The translations under genes and the position numbers were made by a program. A stretch of DNA of 64,000 nucleotides, from assembly GCA_903935335.1 (NCBI GenBank), contig CAIZRG010000054.1, positions 108,228-172,227 of the forward strand, given 5' to 3'. Of the stretch, positions 43,369-52,248 are shown piece after piece. Below the pieces are notes generated by a model. That model was not told the DNA's origin. It made no database searches and saw only the letters and a list, made by a program, of their open reading frames with translations. The DNA comes from Oligoflexia bacterium. Its GTDB lineage: Bacteria; Bdellovibrionota; UBA1018. Each line of letters begins with the position of its first letter. Position 1 is the first letter of the stretch.

Positions 43369-45612
43369 CTAGTAGCGTTGCCTCATGAGAAATATGACAA
43401 CTTCCTGAGCACAGAGTTGGCAATAACCAAATTTTGATTTCATGTTATGAAGGGTTTGCCGAGCGAGTTGACCTCCCTCAGAATCAGGGCCATCTTTGTC
43501 CGTATCATACGCCAAGAGAGAATTACTCATTTTTATGAGGAGGGCTTTTTGCGATTCAAAATAGTGTTTTTCTAGTTTTTTCCAGAATTCTGGAAAGACT
43601 TGAGCATAGATCATTTTTTCTTTGGGATGATCTAGTGACCAAGCCCCTAATTGAGAAAGGATATTTTGGCGAAATGGATCTCGGTCAGCTAAAGATTCAG
43701 GAGCTTCTACAATTTTTTCAAATTCTGTGATGAGGGTGAAATCAGGATCTTCTCGTTTTCCAGTGATAGGGTTTTTGATTTTTTCTTTTTTTAAGACAAG
43801 CGAAATTTGCATGACGTATTTTCTTAAAAAATCTTCCCATTGTGCAGAATCATAAATACCGATCGAATCTTTGACTTCCTGATCAATTTTTTGAATGTAT
43901 TCGTTTCTTACTGTTTCGATAAATCCCACTACATCGTGAAATCCATCTTTGATTTCTTGCTTGAGAAATTCATATTCTGAAGTACGTTTAACGAACTCCT
44001 CAAGTTCTCGAAGGACTGCTAGAGGAGAAAGGCAGGGATACTCTGAGTTTTGTGCTGAGTCAAATAGCAAAGATTTTATTTCACGGGCTGAAGCTCCGAT
44101 TCTGCCTTCATAATAGGGAATATTTTCATATTCTTCTTTTAATTTTTTCAAAGAAGCTTTCAAAAGCTTCCGATCTTCAGGAGAAAGTGAGCTGGGTAAG
44201 TCCCCTGAGTCATAGAGCCGAGCTTTGTCCAGAGGACCCATATTCGAAATGAGAGTCCCTAAGTGAGAAGGGTAGTTCAGGTTGTTTGGTTTCTTGAGTC
44301 GAGTTAAAACGCTCCATAAGGAAACGCTCCAAGCTACATGAGGGGTAACATGTTTTTCATGAGCCATTTGAGTGAGAAGTGGAGTATAAATTTCTTTTTC
44401 CCGACTGACAGAAAGAAGGTATGGAACACGAATCAGATCAATTCTGGCCTTAAAACTCGTGAAATCAGGAAATTCTTTAAAAGCATCCAGTTGAATTTCA
44501 TTGGTTGAGCCCAGCAAGAGGGAGTCCAGATAAGCAATACTATTTCCAATATTGACTGAACCCGTCTCACAGGCTGTTAATAAATATTTAAATGAATCTA
44601 TGGGTCTTTTAAGTAAATCACTGTACTCAATAAGACCTCGATTACCTTCAATCAAATCTCCCGTAAGCGAAAAGAGGTTGATATTTTGTAAGGAAGCGGG
44701 CAAGGAACTCATGTTCTTGTTATAAGTTAACTGATGGTATTGAGCGTCTACATGCATTTGCGGCTCAATTGTGATGAGTCCTTTGCGGTAGCGGCGAGCA
44801 AGATAAATTCTCTCGATTTGGATATACTTTAAAAGCTTTCTAAAATCTCCACCTGCTGTGGTCAGTATTGCATCAGCAATTTGTTTACATCTGTGGCAAA
44901 GGTCCCCATGAGTTAAATAGTGTGGAAGCGATTCCAACAGCTCTTTGTTTTTAGAGCCAAGCAGCTCTTCTAAAATTTGTTTTCTCTGTTCTTGCGGAAT
45001 GAGCAGTAGGGGATGGTCTTTCAGCTCACACGGAATTCGTGCTGCAATTTCATCCTCGGAAAGCTTGGCAAATGAACTAAAAGGGTCCTGTGGAGATGAA
45101 GGCGAGTGAATGCCAAGACTTCCTTTTGTGTAACGTTCGATCGGAAAAATCCAATTAAAGGAATAGAGTGCCCCGTCTGCCTCTTTCGAATAACGTTCAA
45201 GTCCACCCATGAGACTATGGATGATGGAACTTTTGGCACTTCCATTGGGTCCATGCAATAAAATGAGTTTGTTGTTGAAGCCTTGCCGAGAAAAAGCTTT
45301 GAGGCAACGGTAAATTTGGTTTTGAACCCATTCTTGCCCAACAATTTGAGTTGTGACACCCTCTACAGGAAAATCAAAAATTTTAAAGCGTTGATTATTT
45401 CCACTGGTAGAATGGCTTGATGGATTTTCTGGAAGCTCAGATTTTCCGTAAAAATCCATCATTTCTAATGCATATTGAGCTGATCCACGGCACTGACTCT
45501 TTATGTTTTCAGAAAAAAAATCCAAATATTCATCAAAAGACAATACTCTTTGATGGGAGTTAAAATCCTGTTGAATAGCTTGATCCATTGATTCTAGAAT
45601 TTCTTTTCCCAC
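43369..45612 (-). CDS. prkA: PrkA-type serine protein kinase with AAA domain
   Basis: PrkA (YeaG) proteins combine an AAA ATPase-like N-terminal domain with a kinase-like C-terminal domain and serve in stress and spore responses. VTTQIVGQEWVQNQIYRCLK precedes the Walker A LLHGPNGSAKSSI. Later RYRKGLITIEPQMHVDAQYH and NRGLIEYSDLLKRPIDSFKY, LTACETGSVNIGNSIAYLDS and GSTNEIQLDAF are the strongest family blocks. Length 747 is longer than the E. coli protein (about 640). The usual partners YeaH and SpoVR are not adjacent. A role in stress is inference by family. Confidence 0.92.
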   Translation of the reverse strand: MGKEILESMDQAIQQDFNSHQRVLSFDEYLDFFSENIKSQCRGSAQYALEMMDFYGKSELPENPSSHSTSGNNQRFKIFDFPVEGVTTQIVGQEWVQNQIYRCLKAFSRQGFNNKLILLHGPNGSAKSSIIHSLMGGLERYSKEADGALYSFNWIFPIERYTKGSLGIHSPSSPQDPFSSFAKLSEDEIAARIPCELKDHPLLLIPQEQRKQILEELLGSKNKELLESLPHYLTHGDLCHRCKQIADAILTTAGGDFRKLLKYIQIERIYLARRYRKGLITIEPQMHVDAQYHQLTYNKNMSSLPASLQNINLFSLTGDLIEGNRGLIEYSDLLKRPIDSFKYLLTACETGSVNIGNSIAYLDSLLLGSTNEIQLDAFKEFPDFTSFKARIDLIRVPYLLSVSREKEIYTPLLTQMAHEKHVTPHVAWSVSLWSVLTRLKKPNNLNYPSHLGTLISNMGPLDKARLYDSGDLPSSLSPEDRKLLKASLKKLKEEYENIPYYEGRIGASAREIKSLLFDSAQNSEYPCLSPLAVLRELEEFVKRTSEYEFLKQEIKDGFHDVVGFIETVRNEYIQKIDQEVKDSIGIYDSAQWEDFLRKYVMQISLVLKKEKIKNPITGKREDPDFTLITEFEKIVEAPESLADRDPFRQNILSQLGAWSLDHPKEKMIYAQVFPEFWKKLEKHYFESQKALLIKMSNSLLAYDTDKDGPDSEGGQLARQTLHNMKSKFGYCQLCAQEVVIFLMRQRY

Positions 45613-45701
45613 AAATACCTATCCCTTAGTTATAGTAAAGCCATTTGTGACCCCATAATCCCTACCTGAAGATCATTTTAGCATAACCCGGAAGAGGGGT
45701 G

Positions 45702-47597
45702 TCAGGATCTTTTTCCTCGGTACTTGAATTTAAGATGGCGGTGTTTTTTGATTTTCTCAAATTTGAGTCGAGGATGTTTAGGATCAAGCAAGGGGTGCTC
45801 TGTTGTATTAATTTCTTTTTGCTGCTCAATGTATTGGATGAGAGCATCTCGAGCCATCAGACCTGTAGAAACTCTGATTCGGTCTGCTGGGATTTGAGAA
45901 ATGGGCCATGCGAGATCATCGCCTCCCGTTGTTAAAAAATCCAGTGTTGCTAGGGTATAGAGTTGATTTGGATCAAGTTTGCTTCCCTGAGATAATCGAA
46001 CATCTAAAAGCCGGTTTTTTTTCCAAATTTCAAACTTTCCATCTCCATTCAGATCTTCGAAGGGAGCATCGAAGGAAGGGTCAATGAGTTGCAATTGTAA
46101 ACCAGAGATGGATCCAAATCCTCGTGCACCGCTATGAGAAACTTTAAGAATGGTTCGGAGTTCTTTTTCATTCACTTGAAGCGTGACGATGCTGTTGTCA
46201 AAGGGAAAAGCTCTGAAAACATCTCCGTAAGTAATCGGCCCTGCTTCTAATGGAGAACGCACTCCTCCTGAGTTAACATAGGCAAAGTCGGCATGAGTTA
46301 AGGTCCGGATGGCATCAGCCAGTAGATTTCCTAGCTCTGACTCCCCCATTCGGACATTTTCAACTGGACGAAGAGCCACTCCGATTTGCTTTTTCTTAAG
46401 GGCTTGAGCTTTTTGAATTGGTTTTTCAACCAGTAATAGAGTTTTTGAGTCAGGTTCAATGGGCTTTCCATGAAATTTTGCCTGTATCAATGGACCTCTA
46501 CCGTTCTTAGGAGCTAAGCGGTCTCCATTGCAGTCATTTTGATTTTGGAAGATATGAGTACAGACTGGAATGGGTCCTTCAATTCTGGAAAGCTCCGGAA
46601 GCAGTTTATTTTGAGACCAGTCATAAGTGAGATAGATCAGATTAAAATATCGGCCAAAAGCTCCTCCTTGAATGACAGGGACTCCAGCTACCCAATGATG
46701 AACCACTTGGTGAGAATGTCCTGCAATGACTCCATCTACAGTTCCTAGTGGGAGAGATTGTAAAAGCTCAACCATTTCATCCTGTTCTCCGCACCTTCCT
46801 TGGGGATCTGTTGGTTTTCTTAAAAGTCGAGTGGATGGATTAGAACGACCTGATTCACACGCCAGTCCTACGTGGCTTGTGATTAAAATGAGATGAGCAC
46901 CGAGTCTTCTTAAAGCTTGAGACTCTCTTAAGGTTGCTTGTTTGAGGTCTTCAAATTGAAGAGTCTTCACATTTTCAACTTGGGTGGTTTTCGGAGTATC
47001 AAGAGTGGATAAGCCTAAGATTCCAATTTTAAGTCGACCCGCCTGTAAAAGAAGAGAAGGAGTCGTATTTTGAAAAGAGATCAGCTGATTCGTTTCTGTA
47101 TCTTTTATATTAGAAGCTAAATAAGGATATTTGGCTTCTTTCATTCGTTTTTTTAAAGTAAGAAGTCCAAAGTCAAATTCGTGATTTCCAATGGCAGCAG
47201 CCTGAAGGCCTGCAGCATTAAAAAACTGAACCATGGGAGCACCTTCCTCCAGATTACTTTCAACCGATCCTTGAAACTGATCTCCGGCATCAAGCCAGAT
47301 CAGATGCTCCTGAAACTCAGATCGAAGAATCTGGATGAACGATGAAAGGACGGCAATGCCTCCTGCCTGATACTGAATGCTTTGGGTTTTTCCTGCTTCT
47401 TCACGGGTATTGAGAGTCGAAGGAAGAATAGCACCATGCAAATCATTCGTTCCTAAAATAACAATAGTTTCAAGATCGTGAGTTTGTTTGGAGTTTTCAT
47501 TTTTAGAGGGGGAACTACAGCTCGAGAGTAAAAGAATCAGAGTGATCAGAAGGAAGATAGATCTGTCACCTGGAGAGGGAATAGACTGGAAGTTCAT
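45702..47597 (-). CDS. 5'-nucleotidase / 2',3'-cyclic phosphodiesterase lipoprotein (UshA family)
   Basis: A periplasmic or surface enzyme that takes phosphate from nucleotides. The signal peptide ends in a lipobox LLSSC. Metallophosphatase motifs are ILGTNDLHG, LDAGDQFQGS, AIGNHEFDFG, LITSHVG and VIAGHSH, all intact. The C-terminal 5_nucleotid_C domain has GESELGNLLADAIR, YVNSGGVRSPL, YGDVFRAFPFDN and LDFLTTGGDD. Length 631 fits. Useful for nucleotide scavenging, which suits a host-associated or predatory life (inference). Confidence 0.95.
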   Translation of the reverse strand: MNFQSIPSPGDRSIFLLITLILLLSSCSSPSKNENSKQTHDLETIVILGTNDLHGAILPSTLNTREEAGKTQSIQYQAGGIAVLSSFIQILRSEFQEHLIWLDAGDQFQGSVESNLEEGAPMVQFFNAAGLQAAAIGNHEFDFGLLTLKKRMKEAKYPYLASNIKDTETNQLISFQNTTPSLLLQAGRLKIGILGLSTLDTPKTTQVENVKTLQFEDLKQATLRESQALRRLGAHLILITSHVGLACESGRSNPSTRLLRKPTDPQGRCGEQDEMVELLQSLPLGTVDGVIAGHSHQVVHHWVAGVPVIQGGAFGRYFNLIYLTYDWSQNKLLPELSRIEGPIPVCTHIFQNQNDCNGDRLAPKNGRGPLIQAKFHGKPIEPDSKTLLLVEKPIQKAQALKKKQIGVALRPVENVRMGESELGNLLADAIRTLTHADFAYVNSGGVRSPLEAGPITYGDVFRAFPFDNSIVTLQVNEKELRTILKVSHSGARGFGSISGLQLQLIDPSFDAPFEDLNGDGKFEIWKKNRLLDVRLSQGSKLDPNQLYTLATLDFLTTGGDDLAWPISQIPADRIRVSTGLMARDALIQYIEQQKEINTTEHPLLDPKHPRLKFEKIKKHRHLKFKYRGKRS

Positions 47598-47639
47598 GGG
47601 AGCTGATCATGCTTGATGAGTGCAGGAGTTGTCAAACTC

Positions 47640-48293
47640 CTAGTTCCACTGGACTGAGATTTGAGTCACCTTGGCATCAACCTCAGATGATCGTTGAATC
47701 CTGATGAAACCGTTTTGACGACCGAACTGAAAAATATCGCGAGTGACTTTTACATCTTGGGTACAATAATCAATGATTTTTTGAACTTGCCCAGCTTTCC
47801 ACCATTCTACAGCCATGAGTCCATCTGCTGATTTACCCGTGCCTAGGGTTCCTCTTGCGACAGCTTCAAGCTTAAGAAACCGTTGGCGAGTGAGAGCTTC
47901 TAAGTCATACAAGATATCGAAAGTGTCCAATTTTTTAGGATCAAGTCCATAAGGAACTAAGACAGGTAGGTCAAATCCACGAATATTGTATCCAACAACT
48001 AACCGCTCCTCACAAAGATCAATCAATTTGGAGAGTTCATTTTCTTTAAAAGCGAGAAACTGGTCAGTTTTGCTATCATAGGCACAGGCGACTGAGACCC
48101 CTAGTTGGTCAACGTGATCCCATCCTCCTACTTCTTGAACGAGTTTTTGAGTCTCAACATCAATGACTAAAAAGTGCCGATGTCTCAAAAAAAGACTAGA
48201 AGGAATGACATCCTCAGAAAAAGGAACACAGTATCCATGTCGCCAATAAGAGGCATTGAGCTTGATGCGGGTTGTTGTTTCTCTTGTGTTCAT
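47640..48293 (-). CDS. DEDD-family 3'-5' exonuclease-like (RNase H fold) protein
   Basis: A probable nuclease of 217 residues. The exonuclease motifs are spread as in DEDDy proteins: IDVETQK (first Asp, Glu), VVGYNIRGFDLPVLVPYGLD, and YCTQDVKVTRDIFQFG (final YxxxD). It resembles the predicted RNase H/YprB-like domain family (PF13482 type) and stands alone without a polymerase. 42 bases upstream of the 5'-nucleotidase start on the minus strand, with likely cotranscription. Confidence 0.8.
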   Translation of the reverse strand: MNTRETTTRIKLNASYWRHGYCVPFSEDVIPSSLFLRHRHFLVIDVETQKLVQEVGGWDHVDQLGVSVACAYDSKTDQFLAFKENELSKLIDLCEERLVVGYNIRGFDLPVLVPYGLDPKKLDTFDILYDLEALTRQRFLKLEAVARGTLGTGKSADGLMAVEWWKAGQVQKIIDYCTQDVKVTRDIFQFGRQNGFIRIQRSSEVDAKVTQISVQWN

Positions 48294-48550
48294 TTCAAAG
48301 GATTTCTATTCTTGCTTAGAAATTTTTTGATTGTCAAGGTTTAGGTTTTTTATCCCAGCCTTGTAGGCACTAAAATTCATAAGACTGCAATTTTTTCCTA
48401 TATAAAAATCTCTAAAAATTGTTTTTTCAGAAAAAATTTAAACAACTGTAGAAGATAATAAGTTTATATTTTTTATTTAAAATATAAACTTTTGGCATTT
48501 ATTTTGCTGAATACTTAGTTTTTTAAACACTATAAATAGATGGAGGTTCA
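48294..48550. other. AT-rich intergenic region between divergent genes
   Basis: 257 bases holding the promoters of the exonuclease (leftward) and the subtilisin (rightward). The stretch 48420-48540 is very AT-rich. A strong ribosome site GGAGG is at 48542-48546 before the GTG at 48551. Confidence 0.6.
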
Positions 48551-50233
48551 GTGAAACGATTAAGAGAAAGTAAAATTCATTATTTTTTAGCTGCTCAATT
48601 ACTTGTTGTCAGCAGTTTATCTTTTGCTATGGTGACAGATGATCAGGAAGGAAGTTCCGGTGCTATAGTGACAGATGATCAGGAAGAAAGTTCCGGATCA
48701 AAGTCTCAAGGCAAAATGGTCATTCATTCTACTGCTGAGCGGCTTCCTGGAAAGTATATTGTTGTTTTTAAACAAGATGCACCTCCGACTCGAGTGGCAG
48801 AGCTGCTGGATGCAAAGGGGCCATCCAGTGAAATAAAAGAAGTTTTTCAGAATGTATTTCAGGGGTATACCGCTGAACTTACTGAAGAAAAGTTAGATGA
48901 GGTTATTGCTGATCCAGATGTTGAGTTTGTGGAAGAAGACTCAATGCGGAAATTGATTTATTTCCCAGAAGAAGAAAACCCCCCAGGTTTATCTATGAAT
49001 GCTGTACAGCCGAATGTTCTTTCTTGGGGATTAGATCGTATTGATCAGCCTAATCTTCCGTTGAGCAAAGAATATTATTACGAACAGACCGGGCGGGGTG
49101 TGAGTGCCTATGTTGTTGATACTGGGATTAGAAAGTCTCACATTGACTTTGAAGGTCGTATTGGAAAGGGTTTTAGTGCCATTTCTGATGGTCATGGTGA
49201 AGATGACTGTCAGGGGCATGGAACTCACGTTGCAGGGACGATTGGCGGAAAGCGATTTGGTGTAGCTAAAGAAGTCACTCTTCATTCTGTCAGAGTGCTA
49301 GGTTGCGAAGGTGATGGTGCTATTTCTGGTGTTATTGCTGGATTGGATTGGGTGAAGGCTAATCATGTCGGTCCCTCTGTAGTGAACTTGTCTTTAGGAG
49401 GATCTCCTTCTGCTGCTATTGATAATGCAGTCAAAAGTTTGATTCGCAGTGGAGTGACAGCTCTGATTGCTGCAGGAAACTCGAATGCAGATGCTTGTAA
49501 AGAATCTCCCAGTCGAGTTCCAGAGGCGATTAAGGTAGGAGCAACGAGTTCTAATGATTCAAGAGCCTCGTATTCAAACTTTGGGTCTTGTGTGACTTTA
49601 TTTGCTCCAGGCACTCAGATCACAAGTGCATGGAGTGACTCTGATAGCGATCAGAAGACGATTTCCGGGACATCGATGGCTACCCCTCACGTTGCAGGAG
49701 TTGCAGCGTTGGCTTTGGAGATATCTCCAAATGCGACACCCGAGCAAGTCAAGCAGATGATTATGAGAGCTGCTGTTCCAAATAAAGTGAAGGATCCAGC
49801 AGGTTCTCCGAATTACTTGCTGCAAAACAGTGTCAAGGCTTTGAGTGATTCAACTCCAAATCCAAGGGAACCCGAACAAAGACCCAATCCAACTCTTCCA
49901 GTTTCACCCCCAGTCTTACCCATTGACTCTTCTGGTCAGTATATCAAGTCCAGTGGAAATGTGAATGCTCCTTATTGGGTTTACGAACCTAATGGCGGAC
50001 ATCTTTATTCTCAATACCGTGAAAAACAGGAAATTTGGCTTCGGGCTGTTGACCCAAATGCAGTTTTTAAGCTAGAAATCTTGAAATGGGGAAAAAAATG
50101 GGAAGTCGTTGGTGAGGCTATGGCATCCTCGGTAGAAGATGCTCATTTAGTTGAGGTAGGCTCTGGCTATTACTTGCTGCGAGTGACTGCTGTAACCCAA
50201 GGGGGAGATTATACTCTTTGGATTAAAAAGTAA
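48551..50233 (+). CDS. Subtilisin-family (S8) secreted serine protease
   Basis: A 560-residue exported protease. Signal peptide to about residue 26. Residues 27-50 are two near-identical copies of (M/I)VTDDQE(G/E)SSG. An inhibitor I9 propeptide follows (residues 60-135, GKYIVVFKQDAPP). The catalytic triad is intact: D190 (VVDTG), H223 (GHGTHVAGT), S375 (SGTSMATPH), with the oxyanion N310 (AAGNSN). The order fits proteinase K/aqualysin types. After a proline-rich linker (430-455) a C-terminal beta domain resembles a pre-peptidase/P-like domain. GTG start with GGAGG. It should digest proteins outside the cell. Confidence 0.93.
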   Translation: MKRLRESKIHYFLAAQLLVVSSLSFAMVTDDQEGSSGAIVTDDQEESSGSKSQGKMVIHSTAERLPGKYIVVFKQDAPPTRVAELLDAKGPSSEIKEVFQNVFQGYTAELTEEKLDEVIADPDVEFVEEDSMRKLIYFPEEENPPGLSMNAVQPNVLSWGLDRIDQPNLPLSKEYYYEQTGRGVSAYVVDTGIRKSHIDFEGRIGKGFSAISDGHGEDDCQGHGTHVAGTIGGKRFGVAKEVTLHSVRVLGCEGDGAISGVIAGLDWVKANHVGPSVVNLSLGGSPSAAIDNAVKSLIRSGVTALIAAGNSNADACKESPSRVPEAIKVGATSSNDSRASYSNFGSCVTLFAPGTQITSAWSDSDSDQKTISGTSMATPHVAGVAALALEISPNATPEQVKQMIMRAAVPNKVKDPAGSPNYLLQNSVKALSDSTPNPREPEQRPNPTLPVSPPVLPIDSSGQYIKSSGNVNAPYWVYEPNGGHLYSQYREKQEIWLRAVDPNAVFKLEILKWGKKWEVVGEAMASSVEDAHLVEVGSGYYLLRVTAVTQGGDYTLWIKK

Positions 50234-50423
50234 ATATTTGGGATTCAGCTTTTTTTTGAGTCTTTGAAGGAAACGAGGGAAAGGGTCAGATATGCTCAGG
50301 CATTTCACCCTTTCCTTTAAAATTCATGAGTTATACTTTTTTTTAAAAATTCACCCCTGTTTTGATTCAGAATTAAAAGAACAAAGATTGCTTGAAAAAC
50401 AAGGTGGTTGTACAGTGGTTTTC

Positions 50424-51053
50424 ATGCAAAAATCCTATAAAAGCATCCAAATTTTTAAAAATCCTCTTTTAGAGAGATTCACGCATGTTCACCCTTTGAC
50501 TCCTTTTGTTTTGTGGTTTCCCTTAGTGGGTTGGTTGTTATGGCGATCATTGAGTTTGCATCAATTGAGCATCATCGAAGTGGGAAGTTTAGGTTTGATT
50601 GCTTTACTGCTTTGGACATTAGTTGAGTACTTGTTGCATCGATTTGTTTTTCATTATGAGGGTAAGACATCTCTTGTTCAAAAACTTCATTTCTTGATTC
50701 ACGGATTGCATCATGCAGATCCCATTGATCCCACTCGGTTAGTGATGCCACCGGCAGCGAGTATTATTTTGGCTGTGATTTTTTATACGGTATTTCGGAG
50801 TATTTTAGGTTCTGTTCTTGTCGAGCCTTTTTTTTCTTTTTTTGTATTAGGCTACCTTTGTTATGATTATATTCATTTTGCAGTTCATCATTTTTCACCC
50901 AGAACGTTTATTGGTAGGTTTCTTAAGCAAAGTCATATGCAGCACCACTATGTGAGTCCTCACTCACGTTGGGGAGTCAGCTCTCCATTTTGGGATTATG
51001 TCTTTGGAACTTTGGAAGATGGAGATGTAAAGGATAAAGAAAGAACTATTTAA
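50424..51053 (+). CDS. Fatty acid hydroxylase (sterol desaturase superfamily, FA2H-like)
   Basis: A di-iron membrane hydroxylase, probably 2-hydroxylating fatty acids in lipids. Histidine clusters are complete: HRFVFH, HGLHH, HFAVHH and HMQHHY (motif-linked by HSRWGVSSPFWDYVFGTL), which is the FA2H signature. Four membrane helices lie between. The frame begins at 50292, but the first 44 residues are atypical; ATG 50424 (MQKSYKSIQIFK) begins where family members start. It is followed after one base by the permease gene. Confidence 0.85.
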   Translation: MQKSYKSIQIFKNPLLERFTHVHPLTPFVLWFPLVGWLLWRSLSLHQLSIIEVGSLGLIALLLWTLVEYLLHRFVFHYEGKTSLVQKLHFLIHGLHHADPIDPTRLVMPPAASIILAVIFYTVFRSILGSVLVEPFFSFFVLGYLCYDYIHFAVHHFSPRTFIGRFLKQSHMQHHYVSPHSRWGVSSPFWDYVFGTLEDGDVKDKERTI

Positions 51054-51054
51054 A

Positions 51055-52098
51055 ATGATGGGACCCAGAATTTTTGCTGGTTTGATAGCTCTGCTTTTTT
51101 TTTATATCGTTTCTCCTCTTGCTTTTCCGATTGCAATGGGAGGTGTCTTAGCTGTTTTGTTGGCGCCTTGGTTGGCCATTTTTGAAAAAAAGAAGGGATC
51201 CACCGTATTAGGGTCTTTTATTCTCACGTTTGCAATTACGATGGTTCTTTTGGTTCCGGTCTCCTTTTTAACTTTTTTTGCAGCGAAAACAGGATTTCAT
51301 CAGCTTCAAAACTGGAGATTGAATCCATCGAGCAGTTCAACGGGTTTCATGGATTCTGTCATTCACTTGCCTATGATTCATACTGGAATGATTTGGCTGA
51401 CTTCAAAGATCCCTGTTGAGATGTCTGAACTTGTGGGTGTTTTCCAAGATTTGGGGAGAAGTGTAGTAGCCCGTATTGCTGAATTTTTAGGAGGAATCCT
51501 ATCCCATCTTCCTGGAATGTTAGCTTCTTTAGGACTCATGGTAGTCAGTGTTTATTTCTTTTTAGTGGATGGCAAGCGTCTCACTTTATTTTTTAAGAAG
51601 AATTCAGTTTTTACCTCTCAGCAAACAGATCAGTTGATGAAGACAGCAGCTGAGATGTGTCGCTCAGTGATTTTAGCTTCCTTGGTTTCTGGTGGGGTGC
51701 AGTCGGTGATTGAAGTCTTGGTGTGTGCTTTGACTTCAACACCTCATTTGGCATTCATTGGTTTACTTGTGTTTATTGGATCGTTTATTCCCATTGTGGG
51801 ATCAGCTCCCATTACTTTGACTGTAGCTATTCACCAGATCATTGAGGGACGACCTGAGTCAGGGATAGTCCTGTTGATCACTGCAATGATTCTAATTGGA
51901 GTAGATAATGCAGTGAGGCCTTTGTTTCTCAAAGGTTCAGCTAATTTACATCCTTTTCTTGCCTTCATTGCAGCTTTTGGTGGTTTACAAACTTGGGGTT
52001 TTTGGGGTGTTTTCCTAGGTCCTATTGTAGCTGCTCTTTTTATTGTCGTGATTCAAATTTGGCTTGAGTCTGGGAAAGTTCAAAAATTAAGCAAGTAA
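51055..52098 (+). CDS. AI-2E/PerM-family permease
   Basis: An inner-membrane protein with about eight helices, 347 residues. The family pattern is visible: an N-terminal pair (PLAFPIAMGGVLAVLLAPWL), a central amphipathic linker, and the C-terminal VFIGSFIPIVGSAPI and FGGLQTWGFWGVFLGPIVAA, the most conserved block. Substrates of this family are disputed (ions, autoinducer-2). It begins one base after the hydroxylase stop, so they share an operon. Confidence 0.9.
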   Translation: MMGPRIFAGLIALLFFYIVSPLAFPIAMGGVLAVLLAPWLAIFEKKKGSTVLGSFILTFAITMVLLVPVSFLTFFAAKTGFHQLQNWRLNPSSSSTGFMDSVIHLPMIHTGMIWLTSKIPVEMSELVGVFQDLGRSVVARIAEFLGGILSHLPGMLASLGLMVVSVYFFLVDGKRLTLFFKKNSVFTSQQTDQLMKTAAEMCRSVILASLVSGGVQSVIEVLVCALTSTPHLAFIGLLVFIGSFIPIVGSAPITLTVAIHQIIEGRPESGIVLLITAMILIGVDNAVRPLFLKGSANLHPFLAFIAAFGGLQTWGFWGVFLGPIVAALFIVVIQIWLESGKVQKLSK

Positions 52099-52129
52099 AT
52101 AGAGATATCCAGATTCATTTTCGTAGTCA

Positions 52130-52196
52130 GTGCGCAAGAAAATGTCTTTTGGGACGTGAAGATTTGGATTTCGATCCAAAAAACATTTTCTTGCAC
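52130..52196. repeat. Dispersed palindromic repeat, copy B
   Basis: Inverted arms GTGCGCAAGAAAATG and CATTTTCTTGCAC, extended inward by TCTTTTGG/CCAAAAAA, with the central GACGTGAAGATTTGGATTT. It aligns along its whole length with 29627-29694 (loop included), with about one change in seven bases and one extra A. It sits 40-50 bases upstream of top6B. Confidence 0.75.
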
Positions 52197-52248
52197 ATTA
52201 TAGATGCAGTCATTGACAGATGGATTCGATTTTTGATTGAATCCGTTC

